Shown here one piece after another: positions 32,611-42,238 of a DNA stretch of 64,000 bases. The number at the start of each line of letters is the position of its first letter. Within the stretch, counting starts at the first letter, position 1. Origin of the DNA: Kutzneria buriramensis. GTDB taxonomy: Bacteria > Actinomycetota > Actinomycetes > Mycobacteriales > Pseudonocardiaceae. A model generated the notes under the pieces. The model was not told the origin of the DNA, searched no databases, and saw nothing but the letters and a program-made list of their open reading frames with translations. A program made the position numbers and the translations under genes. Location of the stretch: contig NZ_QUNO01000011.1 in NCBI RefSeq assembly GCF_003387475.1, positions 310,001 to 374,000 on the forward strand. The letters run 5' to 3'.

Positions 32611-35600
32611 GTGGCCCGTAGGAGCACTCCACTAGCCCTGGTGCGCCGGCCGGCGCAGCCTCCGCCCCGGCCGCGCTGGGACGCGACCGCGCGCCGGGTC
32701 CTGGAGCGCGAGGGCGGCCCGCTGCGGCTGCTCGGCGGCCCCGGCACGGGCAAGACGACGCTGCTGGCCGGCGTCGCGGCGGACCGGGTGCTGAACACGG
32801 GCGTGGACCCGGGGAGCGTCCTGGTGCTGACGTCCAGCCGGAAGGCGGCGGTGGCGCTGCGTTCGCAGATCACCCGCCTGCTCAAGGACCGGGGCCCGAC
32901 CCGCACGGCCCGTGAGCCGCTGGTCCGCACCGTGCACTCCTACGCGTTCGCGGTGCTCCGGCTGGTGTCCACAAAGGAGGGTTTGCCGCCGCCGAGGCTG
33001 CTGGCCGGCCCGGACCAGGACGCGATGGTGCGCGACCTGCTGGCCGGCGACATCGACCTCGGCGCGGGCTACTGGCCGGACAGCCTGCGCCCGGCGCTGC
33101 CGATCCCGGGGTTCGCGGCGGAGCTGCGGGACCTCATCCTCCGTGCGGCCGAGCGCGGCCAGGGGCCGGAGGACCTGGTGCGGCTGGGGCGTCAGCAGGG
33201 CGTGCCGGAGTGGACCGCGGCCGGCACCTTCTGGCATCAGTACGAGCAGGTCACGCTGCTGGCCGGCAGCGAGGCGCAGGAGTCGGCGGCCCCGGCCTAC
33301 GACGCGGCGGAGCTGGTGTCGAGCGCGCTGCTGGCGTTCGATCTCGACCCGGATCTGCTGGCCGGCGAGCGGCAGCGGGTCCGGCACCTGCTCGTCGACG
33401 ACGCCCAGCACCTGGACCACGAGCAGTTCCGGCTGATCCGGGCGCTGGGCGCGGCGGCGCACGAGTTCATCGTCGCCGGCGACCCCGACCAGGCGATCTT
33501 CTCCTTCCGCGGCGCGGATCCGACGCTGTTCCTGAACAACGGCGACGGCCCGGTCGAGGTGTTGAAGGTCGATCACCGGATGGCGCCGGAGATCCGCAGG
33601 GCGGTCGGCCGCCTGCACGCCCGCCTGCCCGGCGCGGGCCCGCAGCGCGAACTCCTCGCCCGTGAGGACGAGGAACGCGGCAGCGTGCAGATCCGCCTGC
33701 TCGCGTCGTCGGCGCAGGAGGCGACCTGGATCGGTGACCAACTCCGCCGCGCGCACCTGTTGGACGAGGTGCCGTGGTCGGAGATGGCGGTGCTGGTGCG
33801 GTCGACCGTGCACTCACTTCCCGTGCTGCGCAGGGCACTTCTCGCCGCCGGGGTGCCGCTGGCCGTCCCGGTCGACGAGCTGCCGCTGGCGCAACTCCCG
33901 GCGGTGCGGCAGTTCCTGGTGCTGCTCCGCTGCGCGGACGACCCGTCGGCGCTGGACCAGGACACTGCGGCGTACCTGCTCGAATCGCAGCTCGGCGGCG
34001 CGGACACGTTGGCACTGCGGCGATTGCGTCGCGGCCTGCGCCGCCTGGAGCTGGCCGCCGGGCGGGACCGGTCCAGCGGCGAGGCGCTCGTCGACGTGAT
34101 CAACGACAACGACGTGCTGGCGGCGCTGGAGGACAGCGAGGCGGTGCCGGTCCGCCGCATCGGCACGTTGATCAAGACAGCCCGGGCGGCCGTCGAGGCC
34201 GGCGCGAGCGTCGAACAGGTGCTGTGGCAGCTGTGGAAGGACAGCGGCCTGGAGCAGCGCTGGTCCCAGCAGGCCACCCGCGGCGGACCGACCGGCGCGC
34301 AGGCCGACCGCGACCTGGACGCCATCGTCGGCCTGTTCGACGCGGCCGCCCGATACGTGGACCGGTTGCCCGCCGCCAGCGTCGCCGGCTTCGCGGATTA
34401 CCTTACGGCGCAACAGATCGTCGGTGACTCGCTGGCGCCGACCGCGCCGCTGGGCGAGGCCGTCACGGTGATCACCGCGCACGCGGCGGCCGGCCGCGAG
34501 TGGACGGTCGTGGCCGTGCCGGGCGTGCAGGAGGGCAGCTGGCCGGACCTGCGCATCCGCGGCACTTTGCTTGGCGTGGAACGGATGCGGGACCTGCTCG
34601 ACGGCGTCGATCCCGGCGACGTGGTGTCGGCGACCGCGCCGCTGCTGGCCGAGGAACGCCGGCTGCTGATCGTCGCCGCCAGCCGGGCCAAGCGAACGCT
34701 GCTGGTCAGCGCCGTGCGGGGCGAGGACGAGCAGCCGTCACGGTTCCTCGACGAGTTGGAGGGCACCGCCGCCGACCCGGAGGCGGCGGTCCGCCCGGTG
34801 TTCACGCCGCCGCGCGGGCTGGTGCTGTCCGAACTGGTCGGCGAGCTGCGCCGGGTGTGCTGCGACGCGGAGGCGGAGCCGGGCCAGCGCCGCCGGGCCG
34901 CCGCGCAACTCGGCCGGCTCGCGGCCTCCGGGGTGCCGGGCGCGCATCCCGGTTCCTGGTACGGGCTGCCGGAGGTGTCCACCGACAGTCCGTTGTGGAC
35001 GGACGAGGACACGGTCAGCGTCTCCCCGTCCACGATCGAGGTGCTGAGCAAGTGCCCGCTGCGCTGGATGGTGGAGCGGCACGGCGGCGAGGACCCGGCC
35101 CAACTCGCCTCCATCACCGGCACCCTGGTGCATGCGCTGGCCCAGGCTGCGGCCAGCGGAGTGGACAAGCTGGAGCTTCGCGTGCGGCTGGACGAGGCGT
35201 GGGCGGCGGTGGACGCCGGCGCGCCCTGGTTCTCCCGCCGCGAGCGCAACCGGGTGCAGAAGATGCTCGACTCGTTCATGGCCTGGTTCGAGCGCAGCCG
35301 CGCCGAGCTGACCCAGGTCGCCGTCGAGCGGGACCTGACCGTGCAGGTGCCCAAGCAGGCCGACGGCCCGTGGCTGCGAGTGCGCGGCCGGGTGGACCGG
35401 CTGGAGGTCGACGACCAGGGCCGGCCCGTGGTCGTCGACATCAAGACGGGCAAGCAGCCGGTCACCAAGGACGAGGCCCAGGACCACCCCCAGCTGGCCG
35501 TCTACCAGCTGGCCACCCAGCTGGGGGCGTTCGAGGAGCTGGGCCTGTCCGAGGAGCCGGGCGGCGCCCGGCTCCTCTACGTGTCCAAGGAGGACAAGAA

Positions 35601-35793
35601 GACCGGTGCGGCGGAACGGGTCCAGGCGCCGCTGGACCCGGACACGTCCAAGGTGTGGCTGGCCACCGTGCAGGAGGCGGCGTCCTCCTGCGTGGGGCCG
35701 GAGTACACCGCGACCGAGAGCCCGGACTGCTCGCGCTGCCCGGCGCGGACGTCCTGCCCGCTGCACGAGTCCGGACGTCAGGTGGGGGAGTGA
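32611..35793 (+). CDS. adnA: ATP-dependent DNA helicase-nuclease subunit AdnA
   Basis: A 1060-residue UvrD-type helicase with a C-terminal nuclease, the length expected of AdnA (Rv3202c). Walker A is GGPGTGKTT (~42-50). Later motor motifs include VDDAQHLDHEQF and the GDPDQAIFSFRG region. The RecB-like nuclease has D943 and K945 in VVDIKTG. Iron-staple cysteines are in SKCPLRW and the final CSRCPARTSC. AdnAB resects double-strand breaks. GTG 32611 is the only sensible start. The 3' end overlaps the convergent PucR gene by 16 bp. Confidence 0.93.
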   Translation: MARRSTPLALVRRPAQPPPRPRWDATARRVLEREGGPLRLLGGPGTGKTTLLAGVAADRVLNTGVDPGSVLVLTSSRKAAVALRSQITRLLKDRGPTRTAREPLVRTVHSYAFAVLRLVSTKEGLPPPRLLAGPDQDAMVRDLLAGDIDLGAGYWPDSLRPALPIPGFAAELRDLILRAAERGQGPEDLVRLGRQQGVPEWTAAGTFWHQYEQVTLLAGSEAQESAAPAYDAAELVSSALLAFDLDPDLLAGERQRVRHLLVDDAQHLDHEQFRLIRALGAAAHEFIVAGDPDQAIFSFRGADPTLFLNNGDGPVEVLKVDHRMAPEIRRAVGRLHARLPGAGPQRELLAREDEERGSVQIRLLASSAQEATWIGDQLRRAHLLDEVPWSEMAVLVRSTVHSLPVLRRALLAAGVPLAVPVDELPLAQLPAVRQFLVLLRCADDPSALDQDTAAYLLESQLGGADTLALRRLRRGLRRLELAAGRDRSSGEALVDVINDNDVLAALEDSEAVPVRRIGTLIKTARAAVEAGASVEQVLWQLWKDSGLEQRWSQQATRGGPTGAQADRDLDAIVGLFDAAARYVDRLPAASVAGFADYLTAQQIVGDSLAPTAPLGEAVTVITAHAAAGREWTVVAVPGVQEGSWPDLRIRGTLLGVERMRDLLDGVDPGDVVSATAPLLAEERRLLIVAASRAKRTLLVSAVRGEDEQPSRFLDELEGTAADPEAAVRPVFTPPRGLVLSELVGELRRVCCDAEAEPGQRRRAAAQLGRLAASGVPGAHPGSWYGLPEVSTDSPLWTDEDTVSVSPSTIEVLSKCPLRWMVERHGGEDPAQLASITGTLVHALAQAAASGVDKLELRVRLDEAWAAVDAGAPWFSRRERNRVQKMLDSFMAWFERSRAELTQVAVERDLTVQVPKQADGPWLRVRGRVDRLEVDDQGRPVVVDIKTGKQPVTKDEAQDHPQLAVYQLATQLGAFEELGLSEEPGGARLLYVSKEDKKTGAAERVQAPLDPDTSKVWLATVQEAASSCVGPEYTATESPDCSRCPARTSCPLHESGRQVGE

Positions 35794-36965
35794 TTGACAC
35801 GACGTGACGTCTGCGGCGACGACGCCGCCTCGGGCGTCGACCAGACCGCGGTCGACCGCAGCCAGGTGTCCACGGCCCAGCGCCAGCGCAGCGCCTCGGC
35901 CAGCGAGCCCTCCGGCGGGGAGAACCCCGTCAGCTCGCCGAGCCGGCGCAGGCGGTGCTTCACGGTGTTGGGGTGCACGTGCAGTGCCAGCGCCGTGGCG
36001 TCCACCCGGCCGCCGTGGTCGAGGTAGGTCAACGCGGTCGACGCCAGCAACCGGTGGAACTCGTCGGTGCCGGCGAGGCCCGCCAACAGCTCGTCGGAGA
36101 GCATGCGCCCCAGCGCGGGATAGCTGTCGGTGACCAGGTCGACAGCCAGCTCGGTGAGGCGCACCGGCCCGACCAGGCCACGGCTGCGCCCGGTCTGGAG
36201 GGCCGCCCGGCTCGCCTGGTACGCCGCGGCGAGATCCCGCGGCAGCACCGGCGGCGCCACCACGGCGAGCACGTCGGCGACGGACGTCAGGTCCGGCAGC
36301 TGCACGGTGACGCCGCAGACGAGGCCGTCCACGGTGACGCAGAACGTCTCCGCCAGCGCCGCCTCCGCGCGGCGGGCCTGGCGCGGGTCGCTCACGTCGG
36401 CCAGCACCACGTGGTAGTGCCGGTCCTCGGCGAGGCCGGTGTTGACCACGCCGGTCGCCGGCCCGCCCTTGAGCAGCTCGCGCAGCGCCTGCACGCGGGC
36501 GGCCTGGGCGGTGCGGGCCAGCCGCAGCTCCGCCTCGCGGTAGGCCTCCACGAGCCGGTTCTGGAGCTTGTTGGCGTAGCCGTCCAGCTCCAGCAGCGCC
36601 GCCACGAAGTCGTCGGCGAGCATCTCGTGCTGGCGCAGCCGGCCGCCGAGCTCGCGCAGCACGTGCGCACGCCCGGTCTGGAAGCCGGCCAGCAGCGCCG
36701 ACAGCGGGACGCCCTGCAACGCGCGATCCGTCGCGAGCCGGTCGGCAGCCTCCACGCCCAGTCCGGTGGAGTCGATGAAGGCCGCCGACGCGACGCCCAG
36801 CAGAGCGGCGATGTGCCGCCGCACCTCGGCGACGGGGAGCGCAGCCACCTGCGGTGACTGCGCCCGGACCTCCGTCACCACACCGTCGAGCACGTCCGGG
36901 TCCGCCCGCATCTGCTCCATGATGCGGCGCAGCGTGGCGCGTCCAGCCGTCTCCTCGGTCGTCAT
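35778..36965 (-). CDS. PucR/CdaR family transcriptional regulator
   Basis: A 395-residue regulator from ATG 36965 (GAGG five bases upstream). The C-terminal PucR helix-turn-helix is clear: TALTYLDHGGRVDATALALH, then VHPNTVKHRLRRLGELTG. The N-terminal ~150 residues are helical (RsbRD-like: LDGVVTEVRAQSPQV, LLAGFQTGRAHVLRELGG), followed by a GGDEF-like central region. Inducer unknown. It starts 7 bp after the beta-propeller gene, in the same operon, between and antisense to adnA and adnB. Confidence 0.88.
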   Translation of the reverse strand: MTTEETAGRATLRRIMEQMRADPDVLDGVVTEVRAQSPQVAALPVAEVRRHIAALLGVASAAFIDSTGLGVEAADRLATDRALQGVPLSALLAGFQTGRAHVLRELGGRLRQHEMLADDFVAALLELDGYANKLQNRLVEAYREAELRLARTAQAARVQALRELLKGGPATGVVNTGLAEDRHYHVVLADVSDPRQARRAEAALAETFCVTVDGLVCGVTVQLPDLTSVADVLAVVAPPVLPRDLAAAYQASRAALQTGRSRGLVGPVRLTELAVDLVTDSYPALGRMLSDELLAGLAGTDEFHRLLASTALTYLDHGGRVDATALALHVHPNTVKHRLRRLGELTGFSPPEGSLAEALRWRWAVDTWLRSTAVWSTPEAASSPQTSRRVNHSPT

Positions 36966-36972
36966 GGTCACC

Positions 36973-38163
36973 TCAGGACAGCGAGCCGAGCACGGTCGGG
37001 TCGACCTTGGACACCCGTTCGCGCTGCGGGAAGGTGCCGACCGGGATGCGGGCGACCTCGGTGCCCGAGCGGTAGTCGACGACCGACACCGCGTTGGCCT
37101 GGCTCAGCGACACGTAGCAGTAGTTGCCGTCGGTGCTGGTCTGGCCCCAGTAGGGCAGGCTGTTCGTCGGGTAGTTGACGAATGCCTTGTCCACCAGGCC
37201 GTCGGTGTTCACCAGCGCCACGTAGTCGTCGATGGTGCCGACGTCGCACAGCGTCTTGCCGTCGCCGGACAGGGCCAGGCCGTGGTGCGCCGAGTTCTTC
37301 GGGTAGTCGTCCGGCTTGAGCGACTTGGCGTGGTCGCTGAACGGCTGGTTGACCGTGGCCACGATCTTGCCGGCGTTCAGGTCGTACTTGACGAAGCCGT
37401 TGAGGTAGGACAGCTGCGCGTAGAACGTGTTCCCGTCCGGCGCGACCAGGTTGGGCCGGATGCCGTGCGGGAACGTCCAGGTCTTGACCACCTGCATGGT
37501 GGCGGCGTCGATCTTGGTGAGCTGGAACGCGCCCTTGGCCCACTCCAGCGACTGCGGCAGCGAGATGTTGCCGATGCTGGAGTTGTAGACGTACTTGCCG
37601 TCGGGCGTGTAGTCGTTCTGGTGCGGGTAGTTGCCGGTCGGGGCCGAGCCGACGATCTGGCCGTTGGCGGTGTTGATGAACTCCGCCTTGTTGGCCGTGG
37701 TCGCCGACACCACGAACCGGGTGCCGTCGGGGGACAGCGAGGCGTGGTCGGCGTGGAAGCCGTCCAGCCGGGTGTGCCACAGCTCCTGCTTGCTGGCCAG
37801 GTCGAAGGCGGCCACGTCGTCGAGGTTGCCGCGGGACACGTAGAGCGTGCGGCCGTCGGGGGACAGGGCGGCGTCGTCGACGAACCGGTCGCCGCCCTCG
37901 ATGCCCTTCACGGTCTCGTACCCGATGCGCTGGATCGGGTCCATCTCGTTGATCCGCTGCTGGAGATCAGGTATGACGTTGAAGCTGCCGAGATTGGCGA
38001 AGCCGCTCTCGTCGATGAAGCTCACCGAGCCCGTCTGGCTGTTGCCCACGAGCAACACGTTCTTGAGCGCGGTGACGTGCGGTGCAGGGCTGGCGGTGGC
38101 TGCTGGGGCGGCGACGGACGCCGCGGCCAGCGCCGCGGCCAGAAGGATGCGCACGGTCGGCAT
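36973..38163 (-). CDS. Secreted YVTN-type beta-propeller protein
   Basis: A 396-residue protein with a signal peptide (MPTVRILLAAALAAASVAAP, cleavage near ATA-SP). Repeated blades have the pattern LSPDGRTLYVSRGNLDDVAA, LSPDGTRFVVSA, YTPDGKYVYNSS, and ALSGDGKTLCDVGTIDDYVA. These are YVTN/lactonase-like propeller repeats. No catalytic set can be assigned. It is the first gene of an operon with the PucR regulator. The adnB promoter is on the opposite strand about 140 bp upstream. Confidence 0.82.
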   Translation of the reverse strand: MPTVRILLAAALAAASVAAPAATASPAPHVTALKNVLLVGNSQTGSVSFIDESGFANLGSFNVIPDLQQRINEMDPIQRIGYETVKGIEGGDRFVDDAALSPDGRTLYVSRGNLDDVAAFDLASKQELWHTRLDGFHADHASLSPDGTRFVVSATTANKAEFINTANGQIVGSAPTGNYPHQNDYTPDGKYVYNSSIGNISLPQSLEWAKGAFQLTKIDAATMQVVKTWTFPHGIRPNLVAPDGNTFYAQLSYLNGFVKYDLNAGKIVATVNQPFSDHAKSLKPDDYPKNSAHHGLALSGDGKTLCDVGTIDDYVALVNTDGLVDKAFVNYPTNSLPYWGQTSTDGNYCYVSLSQANAVSVVDYRSGTEVARIPVGTFPQRERVSKVDPTVLGSLS

Positions 38164-38171
38164 CGGCCTAG

Positions 38172-38197
38172 TCTGGGTTAAATCGGTGTGACCCAGA
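38172..38197. promoter_or_regulatory. Inverted repeat upstream of the propeller-PucR operon
   Basis: TCTGGGT (38172-38178) and ACCCAGA (38191-38197) are perfect 7-bp arms around a 12-base spacer. They start 9 bp from the propeller start codon, so a regulator (perhaps the operon's own PucR) could bind here. Confidence 0.4.
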
Positions 38198-38304
38198 TAG
38201 ACGCGACCGGACCAATATGAAACTTCTTCATTGTTTGTGACGGACAACGGCTGCCCCGATCGGCCGCACGGCGGGTCCGTTTCGGTCTCTGAGGTGCGAC
38301 GACC

Positions 38305-38310
38305 TAGCGT
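38305..38310 (+). promoter_or_regulatory. -10 box, leaderless promoter of adnB
   Basis: TAGCGT lies 7 bases before GTG 38318. It shows adnB has its own promoter here, as needed once it is separated from adnA. Confidence 0.5.
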
Positions 38311-38317
38311 GGTGCCC

Positions 38318-41300
38318 GTGCAACTGGTCAGCCCGCAGGAGGTGGCGGCCGCGCTCGGCCTGCCGCCGCCGACGGACGAGCAGGCCGCGGTGATCGCGGC
38401 CCCGGCGCAGCCGGCGCTCGTCGTCGCCGGCGCCGGCGCGGGCAAGACCGAGACCATGGCTGCCCGGGTGGTGTGGCTGGTGGCCAACGGCCTGGTCACG
38501 CCCGACCGGATGCTCGGCCTGACCTTCACCCGCAAGGCCGCCCGTCAGCTCGGCGAACGCGTCCGGGCCCGGCTGCGGCGGCTGGCCGGCTCCGGCCTGC
38601 TGGACCAGTTGGACCCCGGCGGCGATCGGCGGGCGCTGGTGCTGTCGACCGAACCGACCGTCCTCACCTATCACGCCTACGCCGGCCGACTCGTCGGCGA
38701 GCACGGCCTGCGACTGCCCGTCGAACCCGGCGCGCGGCTGCTCACCGGCACGGCGTCGTGGCAGCTCGCGCACCGCGTGGTGGCGACGTGGACCGAGGAC
38801 CTGGACACCGACAAGGTGCCCGCGACCATCACCGGCTACCTGCTGGCGCTGGCCGGCGAGCTCGCCGAGCACCTCGTCGACCCGGACAAGATCCGTCGGC
38901 ACGCCGAGTGGCTGCAACAGGTGATCGAGTCCGCACCGAAGGGTCCGCGGCAACGCGCCGAGGTGCCCACCGCGCTGCGCGAAATCATCGCCGCGCAGCG
39001 GTTCCGGGTCGCCATGCTGCCGTTGCTCGACGCGTACCAGCTCCGCAAGCGCAAGGAGGCGGCGCTCGACTTCGCCGACCAGATGGCGCTGGCCGCACAG
39101 CTGGCCAGCGGCTTTCCCGAGGTCTCGGCGGGCGAGCGCAACCGGTACGGGGCCGTGCTGCTCGACGAGTACCAGGACACCGGGCACGCCCAGCGGGTGC
39201 TGCTGCGGTCCCTGTTCGGCATCGGCGGCGACCCGATGCCCGTCACGGCCGTTGGCGATCCCGCACAAGCGATCTACGGCTGGCGCGGGGCCAGCGCGGC
39301 CAACCTGCCCCGGTTCACCACCGACTTCCCGCTGATCGACTTCCCTGGGGCCGCCCCGCGCCCCGCCCCGAAGTACGGCCTGCTCACCAGCTTCCGGAAT
39401 CCGCCCGAGGTGTTGGCCGTGGCCAACGCCCTGTCCGGTCCGCTGCGCGCGGCCGGCCTCGACGTCGACGAGCTGCGCGCGAAGCCCGGCGCCACGCCTG
39501 GCGACGTGCACTGCGCCCTGCTGCCTGACGTGCGGGCCGAGGTCACCTGGTTCGCGGACGAGCTCGCGGCGCGGTGGGAGGCGCAGTTCGACGCCACCGG
39601 CAAGCCGCCGACCGCCGCCGTCCTGGTGCGACGCCGGGCCGACATGGACGCCATCGCCCACGCACTGCGCGAGCGGGGGCTGCCGGTGGAGGTCGTCGGT
39701 CTCGGCGGCCTGCTCGACGAACCCGAGGTGCGGGATCTCGCCAGCGCGCTTCGCGTGCTCATCGAGCCCCTTGCCGGCACTGCCGCCGCACGTCTGCTCA
39801 CCGGCTCCCGGTGGCGGCTCGGCGCCGCGGACATCGCCGCGTTGTGGGACCGTGCCGGCCAGTTGGCCGGGCGGCAGCGTCCCAGCAGCGGCGACGATCC
39901 GTTGGCCGCGATCACCGACGCGCTGCCCGGCGAGCACGCCGAGCAGGCCGGACTGGTCGACGCCATCGACGATCCCGGCGAACCCGAGAACTACTCGGAA
40001 GCCGGCTACAAGCGGATTCGCCGGCTGGGCCACGAGTTGGCGATGCTGCGGCGCCGGCTCGACCAGCCGCTGCCCGACCTCGTCGCCGACGTGGAACGCA
40101 CCCTGCTGCTGGACATCGAGGCCACCGCCCGGCCCGGTCGTGTCGGCCGCGCGCACCTCGACGCGTTCGCCGACGTCGTCGCCGACTACGCGTCCGCCAG
40201 CCCGTCCGCGACCCTGCCCTCGCTGCTGGATTACCTGCGCACGGCCGAAAACGCCGAGGACGGCCTCGAACCCGGCGAGGTCGAGGTCGCCGAGGACCGG
40301 GTGCAGATCCTCACCATGCACGCGGCGAAGGGCCTGGAGTGGGAGATCGTCGTGGTGCCGCACGTCGTGCGCAACGTCTTCCCCGGGCCGCGCAAGTCCT
40401 CGTCCTGGCTGAAGAACATCACCGAGCTGCCCGCCGACCTCCGTGGCGACAGTCAGGACCTGCCCAAGCTCAACCTCGCCGGCGCCTCCAACCGCAAGGA
40501 GGTCGAGGAGGCGATCGCCATCCACAACGAGGAGTTCGAGGAGAGACGCCTTGTCGAGGAGCGGCGACTGTGCTATGTGGCGCTGACCCGGTCGGAGCGA
40601 GTGTTGCTCGTTTCCGGGCACTGGTGGGGTGAGACGGGGGAGAAGCCGCGCGGCCCCTCGGAGTTCCTCGACGAGGTCCACGCCGTGTTGAGCGTCGGCG
40701 ACCGGCCGCCGGGCATGGTCGACGAGTGGGCGCCCGCGCCGGCCGAGGACGACGTGAACCCCCTGATCGCCGACGTGCGCACCGCGCGCTGGCCGGTGGA
40801 CCCGCTGGGCGCTCGCCGTCAGGCCGTCGCCGACGGGGCCACAATGGTCCTCGCCGCCATGGCCGATCTGTCCAACCCCGAACGTGAACATGTGGAGGGC
40901 GCACAACAGCCGGAAGAAGATCCCGAGGGCTGGGCCGCCGACGTGGACGTGCTGCTGGCGGAACGAGAAGCCGCGCGGAGCCGCCGCGAACTCGTCGCGC
41001 TGCCCGACCAGCTCACCGTCAGCCAGCTCGTCGAGCTCGCCGACGACCCCGACGCGCTCGCCCGCCGTCTCCGCCGCCCGCTGCCGTTCCCGCCGAACCC
41101 CTTGGCCCGGCGCGGCACCGCGTTCCACGCGTGGCTCGAACAGCGCTTCAAGTCCAACCGGCTGTTCGACCTCGACGAGCTACCCGGCGCCGCCGACGAC
41201 GTCATCGGGCAGGAGACCGACGCCGACCTCGCCCGTCTGCGCACTGCGTTCCTCGCCAGCCAGTGGGCCGACCGGGTGCCGGTCGACGTCGAGGTGCCGT

Positions 41301-41602
41301 TCGAGACCGAGGTCGACGGCGTCGCCGTGCGCGGCCGGATGGACGCCGTCTACGCCGATCCCGACGGCGGCTGGACCGTCGTCGACTGGAAGACCGGCGC
41401 CGTCCCCGAGGCCGACAAGCTGCCGGCCCTGTCGGTGCAGCTCGCCGCCTACCGGCTGGCTTGGGCGGCGCTCCAGAACGCGCCGGTGGACAAGGTGCGC
41501 GCCGCGTTCCACTACGTGCGGCACGACCACACTCTGCGCCCCGCCGACCTGCTCGACGCCGAGGGTCTGAAGCTGCTCCTCAGCACGGTGCCCAGGGCCT
41601 GA
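38318..41602 (+). CDS. adnB: ATP-dependent DNA helicase-nuclease subunit AdnB
   Basis: A 1094-residue UvrD-type helicase-nuclease. GTG 38318 is preferred (MQLVSPQEVAAALGLPPPTD) because a -10 box ends 7 bases upstream; GTGs at 38309 and 38312 are alternatives. Motor motifs are PPTDEQAAVIAA (Q motif), GAGAGKTET (Walker A), LTFTRKAARQLGERV, LLDEYQDT (Walker B) and LTRSERVLLVSG. The C-terminal nuclease has D1023 and K1025 in VVDWKTG. In mycobacteria AdnB supplies the essential motor of the AdnAB complex for end resection. Confidence 0.93.
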   Translation: MQLVSPQEVAAALGLPPPTDEQAAVIAAPAQPALVVAGAGAGKTETMAARVVWLVANGLVTPDRMLGLTFTRKAARQLGERVRARLRRLAGSGLLDQLDPGGDRRALVLSTEPTVLTYHAYAGRLVGEHGLRLPVEPGARLLTGTASWQLAHRVVATWTEDLDTDKVPATITGYLLALAGELAEHLVDPDKIRRHAEWLQQVIESAPKGPRQRAEVPTALREIIAAQRFRVAMLPLLDAYQLRKRKEAALDFADQMALAAQLASGFPEVSAGERNRYGAVLLDEYQDTGHAQRVLLRSLFGIGGDPMPVTAVGDPAQAIYGWRGASAANLPRFTTDFPLIDFPGAAPRPAPKYGLLTSFRNPPEVLAVANALSGPLRAAGLDVDELRAKPGATPGDVHCALLPDVRAEVTWFADELAARWEAQFDATGKPPTAAVLVRRRADMDAIAHALRERGLPVEVVGLGGLLDEPEVRDLASALRVLIEPLAGTAAARLLTGSRWRLGAADIAALWDRAGQLAGRQRPSSGDDPLAAITDALPGEHAEQAGLVDAIDDPGEPENYSEAGYKRIRRLGHELAMLRRRLDQPLPDLVADVERTLLLDIEATARPGRVGRAHLDAFADVVADYASASPSATLPSLLDYLRTAENAEDGLEPGEVEVAEDRVQILTMHAAKGLEWEIVVVPHVVRNVFPGPRKSSSWLKNITELPADLRGDSQDLPKLNLAGASNRKEVEEAIAIHNEEFEERRLVEERRLCYVALTRSERVLLVSGHWWGETGEKPRGPSEFLDEVHAVLSVGDRPPGMVDEWAPAPAEDDVNPLIADVRTARWPVDPLGARRQAVADGATMVLAAMADLSNPEREHVEGAQQPEEDPEGWAADVDVLLAEREAARSRRELVALPDQLTVSQLVELADDPDALARRLRRPLPFPPNPLARRGTAFHAWLEQRFKSNRLFDLDELPGAADDVIGQETDADLARLRTAFLASQWADRVPVDVEVPFETEVDGVAVRGRMDAVYADPDGGWTVVDWKTGAVPEADKLPALSVQLAAYRLAWAALQNAPVDKVRAAFHYVRHDHTLRPADLLDAEGLKLLLSTVPRA

Positions 41603-41611
41603 GCCGACTGT

Positions 41612-42166
41612 TCACGGGTGCTGGTCGGCGCCGTCCCAGTGCTGGAGCAGGACCGCGCCCGGCGCGGTGACGTGCGCGTACAGCACCTCGAGCAGCCACC
41701 GGCTGAACGGCGACGGCCCGAACTCGCTGGCCCGGTCCTCCGGCGCGACCTCGACCCGCGCCGGGCCGTCGTCGCCGGCGCGCACCAGGCCGACGCCGTA
41801 GTAGTCCAGCTCGATCAGCGGCCACGGGTCGTAGTCGGCGCTCTCGGGCACCAGCACGGCGCACGGCGCGAGGGTCATCAGTGTGCCGCAGGACTCCAGC
41901 GCCTGCTCGACGCCGGCCTCGGTGACCAGGATGCCGACCAGGTCGATCGCCGACACCGGCACCACGTCGTGGAAGGCGGGCTCGAACCAGGAGTGGAACC
42001 AGGACGGATCCGGCGCCGGCGGCCAGCCGTTGGCGGTGCGCCACTGGTGCACGTCCGCGCGCAGCCGAACCACGGCCGACACTCGCTGACCGAGGACGGC
42101 CACATCCGAGATCACCGTGCCGTGCCACCCGAGGGCGGACACAGCGTGCTGGGTTCGCGACTGCAC
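41612..42166 (-). CDS. Hypothetical protein
   Basis: A 184-residue protein from GTG 42166 (MQSRTQHAVSALGWHGTVIS). It has no signal peptide or membrane segment. Visible features are a Trp-rich stretch (ANGWPPAPDPSWFHSWFEP), a Cys pair (ESCGTLMTLAPC) and an ending in AVLLQHWDGADQHP. I do not recognise the family. It converges on adnB with a 9-bp gap. Codon-position GC preference looks like that of its neighbours, so it is probably a real gene. Confidence 0.6.
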   Translation of the reverse strand: MQSRTQHAVSALGWHGTVISDVAVLGQRVSAVVRLRADVHQWRTANGWPPAPDPSWFHSWFEPAFHDVVPVSAIDLVGILVTEAGVEQALESCGTLMTLAPCAVLVPESADYDPWPLIELDYYGVGLVRAGDDGPARVEVAPEDRASEFGPSPFSRWLLEVLYAHVTAPGAVLLQHWDGADQHP

Positions 42167-42238
42167 GCGATCATCCTATGGTCAGGGCCGCCGGGGCGAC
42201 AGGGTCTTGCAGATGGCCAATTGCAGGAAACATACGGC

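Noticed and set aside
38228-41128. A 966-codon open frame antisense to adnB
   Set aside because: Its composition is Arg/Gly/Val/Gln-rich, as expected for the complement of a high-GC gene, and it has no domain, while adnB on the other strand has every helicase motif.
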